Position numbers and translations under genes: made by a program
The notes under the pieces: model-generated
What the model was told of the DNA's origin: nothing
Databases searched by the model: none
The model's input: only the letters and a program-made list of their open reading frames with translations
In this document: positions 4,101-8,159 of the stretch, piece by piece
Numbering within the stretch: position 1 is the first letter of the stretch
Layout: the number at the start of each line of letters is the position of its first letter
NCBI GenBank assembly: GCA_027056825.1
Contig: JALUJS010000202.1
Location: forward strand, 1-8,159
DNA: 8,159 nucleotides
Origin: Candidatus Krumholzibacteriia bacterium
GTDB lineage: Bacteria > Krumholzibacteriota > Krumholzibacteriia > LZORAL124-64-63
Reading direction: 5' to 3'

Positions 4101-6276
4101 TCCGTACCAGCTGACCGACGGCACGGCCCCCACCGGCACCTTCGCCGATCCGGGCATCTCCGCCGACAACAGCCTGGGCACCGATCCCGTGGACTTCACC
4201 ATGGAGTTCACCGCCACCGAGCTGCTGGACGAGACCGTGGTTCCCACGGTGACCATCACCGATGGCGGCATCAGCGACATGGTGACCTACCTGGGCACCT
4301 ACACCTACAGCGTGGTCGGCGGCGTTTCGGTCGTGACCCTGGACATGCAGATCCCCGCGGGCGCCAACGTGCGCGGTGACTTCGTGACCATGGACGGCCT
4401 GGTCGACCTGGCCGGCAACGCCATGGACGCCGTGGTCGATTCCGATCCCCTGGTCGATACCACGGCTCCCGGCGGTTCCTGGACCGCCCAGAGCGCCAGC
4501 GCCGACAACGCCGGCGGCGGTGCGGACGCGACCGTCACGGTCACCTTCACCTGCCCCGAGCTGCTGGACAGCGCCGTGGCTCCGACCTTCACCATCACCG
4601 ACGGCGGTTACGCCGGTGAGACGGCCGTGGACGCCGCCAACGTCGTGTTCACCGACGTGGGCAACACCACCACCGTCGACTTCGACGTGACCATCCCCGC
4701 CGGCATGAACGCCATGGACGACACCCTGAGCGTCAACGGGCTGACCGATGTCAGCGGCAACGCCCAGACCGTCGCCATCTCCTACGCGCTGCTGGACCAG
4801 ACCGCTCCGGCGACCCCGGCCGGTCTGACCGTCACCAGCGCCAACGGCGATGACGCCACCGGCGACTACAGCGTGGTCCTGGACTGGACGGCCAACACCG
4901 AGGCCGACCTGGCCAGCTACGAGGTGTTCCGTGACGGCGTCTCCGTGGGCACCGTCGCCGCCGGCACCGAGACCTTCACCGACAACCTGACGGGCGAAGC
5001 CGCGGGCAACACCCACGACTACACCCTGACGGCTATCGACAACGCCGCCAACGCCTCGGTCGCCACCGCGGCTGCGACCGCCACCCTGGCCGACAACGTC
5101 GCTCCGGCGGTCCCCGCCGGTCTGACGGTGGACAGCGCCAACGGTGACGACGCCACCGGCGTGTACGATGTCGTCCTGAGCTGGACCGCCAGCACCGAGA
5201 GCGATCTCGGCGGGTACGACGTCTATCGCGGCGGTGTCCTCCTGGCCACCGTGGCCGCCGGCACCGAGACCTACACCGACGCCGGTGTTCCCGGTGCGGT
5301 CGACGGCGGGACGGCTGTCTACGCCATCCTGGCCAGCGACGCGTCCGGCAACGACTCGGCCCTGTCGAGCAACGTGACGGCCACCTTCGCGGACAACGTC
5401 GCTCCGGCGACCCCCGCGGGCCTGGCCGTGACCAGCGCCAACGGTGATGACGCCACCGGCACCTACACGGTGATCCTGAACTGGACCGCCAACGCCGAGA
5501 GCGACTTCGCCACCTACGAAGTGTTCCGTGACGGGTCTTCCATCGGCACCACCGCCGCCAATACGTTCTCGGACGTGCTGGCCGGTGAAACCGCCGGGAA
5601 CACCCACGACTACACCCTGACCGCCACCGACGCGACGGGCAACACCTCGACGGCCACCTCCGCGGTGACCGCGACGCTGACCGACAACGTGGCTCCCGCG
5701 GTGCCCACCGGTCTTACGGTGACCAGCGCCAACGGCGACGACGCGTCCGGCAACTACTTCGTGGTCCTGGACTGGACCGCGAACGCCGAGGCGGACATCC
5801 AGGGTTACCGCGTGTTCCGCGACGGTGTGGCGGTCGGCACTCCGACCACGAACACCTTCACGGACATCCTTGCCGGTGACACCGCCGGCAGCACCTACAC
5901 CTACACGGTGGAGGCCGTGGACAACAGCAGCAACCTGTCCGGCCAGACCGCCGGCGTCGTGGCCACCCTGGTGGACAACACGGCTCCCGCGGTTCCCACG
6001 GGCTTCGCTGCTGCCAACGGTCCCAACGCCGGTGAGATTACACTGACCTGGAACGCCAACAGCGAGAGCGACCTGCAGGGTTACGGCGTCTTCGGTGGCG
6101 ACACCTCGGGCACCTACAACCTGGCCGGTTCCCCGGTGGCCCAGGGTGCGGCTTCGACGAGCTACACCTGGACGGGTCTGACCACCGGAACGACCTATTA
6201 CTTCACCATCCTGGCCCAGGACGCTTCGGGTAACCAGAGCGCCCAGGCCACGGAAATCAGCTTCGTTGCTCCCTAA
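1135..6276 (+). CDS. Giant multidomain Ig-like/FN3 surface lipoprotein
   Basis: A 1713-residue predicted lipoprotein. Residues 1-18 form a signal peptide (MRK then a hydrophobic stretch) with a lipobox-like A-Y-G-C ending at Cys19; Asn at +2 does not match the Asp inner-membrane retention signal known from E. coli. Domains in order: carboxypeptidase-regulatory-like beta domain (about 36-105, with G-x-V-T-D and D-A-S-G-H-Y-A-F-T-N-L hallmarks); a second, divergent one (143-245, with Cys164 and Cys195); five Big_5-like domains (251-745) with FP[VI]DG and PMD signatures; an FN3-like domain (747-870); three Ig-like repeats starting APSG/APTG/APGG (873-1221); five FN3 repeats (1224-1711). No catalytic site, T9SS-type tail or C-terminal membrane anchor is visible. 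Only 7 lysines occur, none after residue 850. A role in adhesion, matrix or cell-surface architecture is inference from domain types. It has its own terminator and is probably monocistronic. Confidence 0.93.
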   Translation: MRKLVLFAAILAILGAYGCNEDNVYNPDVNTDGRVIGTIQGVVTDGADGTLLPGIVVSTTVRGASVSTVTDASGHYAFTNLDPGAYIVTFEESAKAIGDAHTTMIGHTEIPTLEDLSGIMDVPTDADFPYEVEANMEMFPLTGTAEGYVYVMTDGQTMVPAEGCQVVADFLDPGVNTSHDWWGIQISGNEWTATCDEMGHYSFTGLPAGAQGELRTLPYTYNDMTFDPQDATLDLRGGSVVADPFYFNAISVINITSMNWNDNVPFPVDGSFIATFSVPMDPATFTATLYSYSKALVPVTVSWEGNTVTIDPVNDLESGTNYTLTLAGWTADGVAYPQRSFNVFTSDDVPPAIVFSNFEGSQTFPIDGNLEFTFNMPMDPSSVVVWFDEDKLGDIVFNSSWNEGNTMLTIDPVVDLDYGMGYQVRVEGNSADGVTMGSPWMSFQTMALQNVIVVDTNFMSDFDHTANLYWTFSEAMDPASFEINMSDGDPIAFADPVWSNGNTTVTIDPYLDLDRGVYYTVTMSGMAASGAGFNYSSTYRTAIGDAPFIVQTNIVDGEFPIDGNIEVQFNKPMDEESVEVNFSGAVDPLFGAITWTDNMNMVFDPDVQLLPSTTYTFNVVGDALDGGHMNTTITFDTIGGIQMVWTNIRQVDGNPITNFPVDSPLQFRFSLPVDLNAPNTSIILYRNFPAQVPVLVHPTLAEDGYLLTVTPDQTMELDTEYNIVMTVGSGLLGDTTNIDITFTTEATPPEPVDVVANFTLDPAWDGNYDETNVTFSWDRDPNAATYNIYARNPGAAKDDFLLVLTVPQQATDTVTATVDLAANSIFQQYFDTRDTDTPQTPFDGRDVIFKITAVNGLGEGSDSGEFAVSDVYAPSGAFTGQDVSADDSAAPDGADNIVVVSFDADEYLDSSYTPVVTVTENDLSANNWGDPNYTPTVGNITYTDMDGYTQIDVEIVVADGMNGAGDYVAIDGFYDTSGNMVDVATTPIAPYQLTDGTAPTGTFADPGISADNSLGTDPVDFTMEFTATELLDETVVPTVTITDGGISDMVTYLGTYTYSVVGGVSVVTLDMQIPAGANVRGDFVTMDGLVDLAGNAMDAVVDSDPLVDTTAPGGSWTAQSASADNAGGGADATVTVTFTCPELLDSAVAPTFTITDGGYAGETAVDAANVVFTDVGNTTTVDFDVTIPAGMNAMDDTLSVNGLTDVSGNAQTVAISYALLDQTAPATPAGLTVTSANGDDATGDYSVVLDWTANTEADLASYEVFRDGVSVGTVAAGTETFTDNLTGEAAGNTHDYTLTAIDNAANASVATAAATATLADNVAPAVPAGLTVDSANGDDATGVYDVVLSWTASTESDLGGYDVYRGGVLLATVAAGTETYTDAGVPGAVDGGTAVYAILASDASGNDSALSSNVTATFADNVAPATPAGLAVTSANGDDATGTYTVILNWTANAESDFATYEVFRDGSSIGTTAANTFSDVLAGETAGNTHDYTLTATDATGNTSTATSAVTATLTDNVAPAVPTGLTVTSANGDDASGNYFVVLDWTANAEADIQGYRVFRDGVAVGTPTTNTFTDILAGDTAGSTYTYTVEAVDNSSNLSGQTAGVVATLVDNTAPAVPTGFAAANGPNAGEITLTWNANSESDLQGYGVFGGDTSGTYNLAGSPVAQGAASTSYTWTGLTTGTTYYFTILAQDASGNQSAQATEISFVAP
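1885..3369 (+). repeat. Five tandem Big_5-like Ig repeats inside the lipoprotein
   Basis: Units of about 93-104 residues begin near residues 251, 350, 449, 546 and 642. Most carry FP[VI]DG, then F-x-x-PMD or a variant (AMD in unit 3, PVD in unit 5), then N-T-x-[VL]-T-I-D-P near the middle and a Tyr-x-[VL] strand before the last Gly. Units 2 and 4 share an identical 18-base block at 2224-2241 and 2809-2826, showing internal duplication. Big_5 is the SbsA-type Ig-like fold found in bacterial surface proteins. Confidence 0.8.
3751..4803 (+). repeat. Three tandem Ig-like repeats inside the lipoprotein
   Basis: Units of 125, 113 and 113 residues start at residues 873, 998 and 1111. Each opens with A-P-x-G, then an S-A-D-[ND] acidic loop, a [DE]-x-L-[LD] strand, a P-x-[VF]-T-[VI]-T core and a closing D-x-[SA]-G-N segment before the next unit. 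I could not assign them to a named Pfam family by eye; they resemble Ig-like domains of bacterial surface proteins. Cys1140 in the third unit is unpaired. Confidence 0.75.
4804..6267 (+). repeat. Five tandem FN3 repeats inside the lipoprotein
   Basis: Units of 99, 100, 97, 97 and about 95 residues start at residues 1224, 1323, 1423, 1520 and 1617, each with the FN3 opening A-P-[AT]-x-P-x-G, the core Trp, the S/A-D-[LFI]-x-x-Y-x-V-[FY] strand and a T-[AS]-x-D-x-[AS]-x-N end. Units 1-4 share an S-A-N-G-D-D-A-[TS]-G insertion after the first strand; unit 5 lacks it. Units 1 and 3 share a 23-base identical block (5008-5030 and 5599-5621). Similar units at this density make the array prone to unit loss or gain. 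Confidence 0.88.
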
Positions 6277-6301
6277 CCCCGGTTGGGAAGCATCCGCTGA
6301 G

Positions 6302-6333
6302 CGCGGGAGGCCTTCGGGCCTCCCGCGTTTTTT
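6302..6333 (+). terminator. Strong intrinsic terminator of the lipoprotein gene
   Basis: A perfect 11-bp GC-rich stem (6302-6312 with 6317-6327), a TTCG tetraloop and a T6 run (6328-6333), starting 25 nt after the stop codon. It isolates the lipoprotein gene from the DUF302 gene downstream. Confidence 0.96.
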
Positions 6334-6501
6334 GTTCGCCGCCAGGGGATCCCGCGGCGGGGTAAGCAGGCAGGGGCGCCCCTCGCACGGCGGGAAACCC
6401 CTCATGTGAGTAGGAATTCCTTTTGCAACAACAGGTTGCGTCGCAGCTTCCCAGTGACCAATGTTGCCGGAAATGCACGTGATCCGCGGTCCCGTCCCCC
6501 C

Positions 6502-6510
6502 GGAGGAGGA
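6502..6510 (+). promoter_or_regulatory. Ribosome binding site of the DUF302 gene
   Basis: GGAGGAGGA offers two overlapping GGAGG cores, 7 and 4 nt before the ATG at 6514. This decides the start over the open frame that extends back to 6406, whose extra residues look non-coding. In the 180-nt spacer from 6334 I see no good promoter, only short palindromes (6373-6382, 6412-6421) and a GCAAC/GTTGC stem (6425-6439). Confidence 0.8.
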
Positions 6511-6513
6511 ACC

Positions 6514-7002
6514 ATGAACCCAATCGTCACGCTGATGATCGGCATCGTCGTCGGCATGGCCCTGACCACGAGTCTTGTGGTGTCGGTCATGCGTACCCGC
6601 ATGGTCACCGCCCACCGCAGCCGGCGCACTTTCGAGGAGACCTGCGCGGCCATCGAAAAGGTGGTCACCGGCGCCAAGGGCTGGGGCTTTCCCATCGAGA
6701 CCTGGAACTTCTACGAGACCTTCGCGAAGAAGAACCTGGTGCCCAAGGGGTTCGTGAAGCTCAAGGTGTTCTTCGTCTGCAACGCCGGGTTGGCCAGCCG
6801 GATGCTGTCGGACACGCCGTCCTTCGTGGGCATGATGCCCTGTAGCTGGGCGGTCTTCGAGCTGGAGGACGGCTCGGTGTACCTGTCCAAGATGAACGTG
6901 GGCCTGATGAGCCGGATGTTCTCAGGCGTGCCGGGGCAGGCCATGACGGAGGTCGGGAAGGCGGATGAGGTGTTCCTGGCCGAGGTGCTGGGGGAGGTTT
7001 GA
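6514..7002 (+). CDS. Membrane-anchored DUF302 domain protein
   Basis: A 162-residue protein with one N-terminal transmembrane segment (about residues 4-26) followed by an R-T-R stretch, so the soluble part could lie on the cytoplasmic side by the positive-inside rule. The rest matches the DUF302 pattern: an E-T-C-x-A-I-E helix (41-48), G-W-G-F-P (56-60), V-F-F-V-C-N-A-G-L-A (85-94), M-P-C (108-110), an E-x-E-D-G-S-V-Y strand pair (116-123) and a C-terminal helix. The family's conserved cysteines appear to be Cys89 and Cys110. DUF302 has no agreed biochemical function; I do not propose one. It stands alone after a strong terminator and converges on the Bax-inhibitor gene, so it needs its own promoter, which I could not identify. 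Confidence 0.88.
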   Translation: MNPIVTLMIGIVVGMALTTSLVVSVMRTRMVTAHRSRRTFEETCAAIEKVVTGAKGWGFPIETWNFYETFAKKNLVPKGFVKLKVFFVCNAGLASRMLSDTPSFVGMMPCSWAVFELEDGSVYLSKMNVGLMSRMFSGVPGQAMTEVGKADEVFLAEVLGEV

Positions 7003-7027
7003 TTTTCCCTGGCCGGTAACGGAACGC

Positions 7028-7151
7028 AGCGGAACCCCTGGGCCATGGCGTCCTGAAGGCCCGGGAGACAGGGAGGTCGGCAGGGCCGAAAGGTCGAGAC
7101 GGCCAGTGACACGAGGTCACTGGCCGTCGTCCATGGAACGGGGGTTCCGCT
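7028..7151. repeat. Imperfect inverted-repeat element in the convergent spacer
   Basis: The left arm (7028-7048) reads AGCGGAACCCC-N4-CCATGG and the right arm (7131-7151) is its inverse, CCATGG-N4-GGGGTTCCGCT, matching at 18 of 21 positions. The arms enclose the perfect hairpin at 7098-7128. The 124-bp unit lies between convergent genes. It could be a bidirectional transcription barrier, a REP-like element or a small non-autonomous mobile element. No target-site duplication was recognised. Confidence 0.5.
7098..7128. terminator. Perfect 13-bp hairpin between convergent genes
   Basis: GACGGCCAGTGAC (7098-7110), loop ACGAG, GTCACTGGCCGTC (7116-7128). Neither side has a T-run, so it is not a standard intrinsic terminator. 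Its place between two converging stop codons suggests a role in stopping readthrough or protecting mRNA 3' ends for both genes. Confidence 0.5.
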
Positions 7152-7169
7152 GTGCTCCAGCTCCGGGCC

Positions 7170-7916
7170 TCAGCGGCGGCTGCCCATCAGCAACCTCAGG
7201 ATGTACCAGAACAGCAGGGCCACCGAGGCGAACAGCTCCAGGGCCGCGGCCACGTGGCGGTCGGCGGGCCAGTGGCGGATGATGGCGCTGGTGTCGTGCA
7301 GGATGGCTGCGCCGGCCAGGGCGATCATGCCCACCGAGAACCAGGTGCCGAGCTGCCAGCCGAAGAACACGCCCCCGGCGATGGCCACCAGGGCCATGAC
7401 CCCGGCCCAGCGCAGCAGCCCGCCCAGGAAGGTGAAGTCCTTGCCGGTCTGCAGCACGATGAGGGTCAGGCCGACGAAGGCCAGGACGGTCAGGATCGCC
7501 GCGCTGCGGATCACCCCGCCGTCGGCGTAGTACTCGGCCAGGTACAGCATGGGGGCGAAGATCACCGCCTGGGCCACCACGTACAGTCCGAGCCCCGCGT
7601 ACTGCGCCCCGGGGCTGGCCGCCCGGGCGGCCAGGCCGCGCGCCAGCCAGCCGCAGACCATGAACCCGCCCAGCACGAGCATCCAGTTGACGCCCAGCAG
7701 CGACCGGGCCAGGGTCAGGGCCAGGCCGGTCTTGAAGAAGAAGACCTCGATGCCGGTAAAGGCCAGGATGGCGCCCAGCAGGTGGGCGTAGACCCGGCCC
7801 AGGAAAAGCCCGCGATCGACCTCCTCGCCGGCGGGAGTGAAGACGCCGGGAGCGGCGTCATCGACGGGAATGGCGATGACTTCATCGCGAGGGGAGCGGG
7901 GATTCAGGTCGGTCAT
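7170..7916 (-). CDS. Bax inhibitor-1 / YccA-family integral membrane protein
   Basis: A 248-residue protein with seven hydrophobic segments (about 39-61, 75-97, 104-127, 137-156, 163-185, 190-207, 222-244) after a hydrophilic N-terminus of about 38 residues. Family marks are G-K-D-F-T-F-L-G-G (158-166), A-I-L-H-D-T-S-A-I-I (204-213) and the C-terminal A-A-L-E-L-F-A-S-V-x-L-L-F helix. The BI-1/UPF0005 family includes pH-sensitive calcium-leak channels such as Bacillus YetJ, and E. coli YccA, which interacts with the FtsH protease. Asp208 matches the first Asp of the YetJ pair; the second position appears to be Ser, as in YccA, so this looks closer to YccA. The ATG at 7916 is preceded by AAGGAG with 5 nt spacing. 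It follows the partial gene upstream by 65 nt without a terminator, so co-transcription is likely. Confidence 0.92.
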   Translation of the reverse strand: MTDLNPRSPRDEVIAIPVDDAAPGVFTPAGEEVDRGLFLGRVYAHLLGAILAFTGIEVFFFKTGLALTLARSLLGVNWMLVLGGFMVCGWLARGLAARAASPGAQYAGLGLYVVAQAVIFAPMLYLAEYYADGGVIRSAAILTVLAFVGLTLIVLQTGKDFTFLGGLLRWAGVMALVAIAGGVFFGWQLGTWFSVGMIALAGAAILHDTSAIIRHWPADRHVAAALELFASVALLFWYILRLLMGSRR

Positions 7917-7981
7917 GGCTGCTCCTTCGATACGGGGTTCACGATAGAGGTTCGGGCCCTCATCTGCGGGCCGTGACCCGT

Positions 7982-8159
7982 TTATACCACGGCGCTCGTT
8001 CCTTCCGCTACGGCGGCCTGCCGGACCCTGCGCTGGCGCAGCCGAGCGCCCACGAACTGGCCACCGAAATAGCCCAGGATCATGGGCGGGTAGGTGTACC
8101 AGGCGAAGCCGATCTCCGACTTCAGGCGCATGAGCACGACCAGGGGGATCGCCGCGTGC
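7982..8159 (-). CDS. C-terminal end of a membrane protein, possibly a sodium:solute symporter (partial)
   Basis: The last 58 residues of a protein that continues beyond the right edge, ending in TAA at 7984-7982. The fragment has a hydrophobic stretch (A-A-I-P-L-V-V-L-M), a short loop R-L-K-S-E, a second hydrophobic stretch with I-G-F-A-W-Y-T-Y and I-L-G-Y-F-G-G, and a basic tail with R-L-R-Q-R-R. This suits the end of a transporter with a cytoplasmic C-terminus. The I-G-F-x-W-Y motif before a final glycine-rich helix recalls sodium:solute symporters, but 58 residues are too few for a firm call. It runs in the same direction as the Bax-inhibitor gene, 65 nt upstream of it, with only a weak GGCCC/GGGCC hairpin between (7955-7972). 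Confidence 0.7.
   Translation of the reverse strand, partial: HAAIPLVVLMRLKSEIGFAWYTYPPMILGYFGGQFVGARLRQRRVRQAAVAEGTSAVV

Noticed and set aside
4804..6267. Regularly spaced repeats as a possible CRISPR array
   Set aside because: The units are about 300 bases, fully coding and diverged, and translate into FN3 domains.
2512..6615. A 1367-codon open frame on the strand opposite the lipoprotein gene
   Set aside because: It is in exact codon register with the sense gene, so its stops would need sense codons TTA, CTA or TCA, which this GC-rich gene avoids. The product is low-complexity His/Gly/Val/Arg-rich and extends past the sense gene without any recognisable domain.
7152..7976. A 274-codon plus-strand open frame rich in Gln, Gly and His
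   Set aside because: It is the antisense shadow of the Bax-inhibitor gene, whose seven membrane segments and family motifs are clear on the minus strand.

Overview
The window is GC-rich bacterial DNA with strong G/C third-position use. It carries three complete genes outside the central one, one giant lipoprotein gene, and one gene cut by the right edge. The lipoprotein signal peptide points to a Gram-negative-type envelope. Long arrays of Ig-like and FN3 domains on a lipid anchor, next to an RRM glycine-rich RNA-binding protein, recall GC-rich lineages of the FCB superphylum or deltaproteobacteria-like groups. That placement is only an impression. No rRNA, tRNA, CRISPR array, transposase or phage gene was seen.

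Layout. (1) 1-510, minus strand: a small RRM RNA-binding protein with a plausible sigma-70 promoter, a structured leader of about 140 nt containing a terminator-like hairpin, and probably its own terminator cut by the left edge. (2) 510-1134: a divergent, gene-free control region of about 600 nt with a 20-bp palindrome, a near-consensus sigma-54 promoter facing right, and several nested or competing inverted repeats. (3) 1135-6276, plus strand: a 1713-residue lipoprotein made of a lipobox signal peptide, two carboxypeptidase-regulatory-like beta domains, five Big_5-like domains, one FN3-like domain, three further Ig-like repeats and five FN3 repeats. It has no visible catalytic domain and is closed by a textbook intrinsic terminator. 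(4) 6514-7002, plus: a membrane-anchored DUF302 protein. (5) 7003-7169: a convergent intergenic spacer containing a 124-bp imperfect inverted-repeat element built around a perfect 13-bp hairpin. (6) 7170-8159, minus: a YccA-like Bax-inhibitor-1 membrane protein, preceded by the C-terminal end of another membrane protein, possibly a sodium:solute symporter.

The genes do not form one obvious pathway. The main biological object is the giant surface lipoprotein, which is extremely acidic: no lysine in its last 863 residues and a recurrent Asp/Asn-rich loop in its repeats. Its long upstream region suggests conditional expression. I did not find convincing evidence of a new multi-gene system. The best leads are the sigma-54-type control region, the acidic repeat loops of the lipoprotein, the attenuator-like leader of the RRM gene and the inverted-repeat element at 7028-7151.
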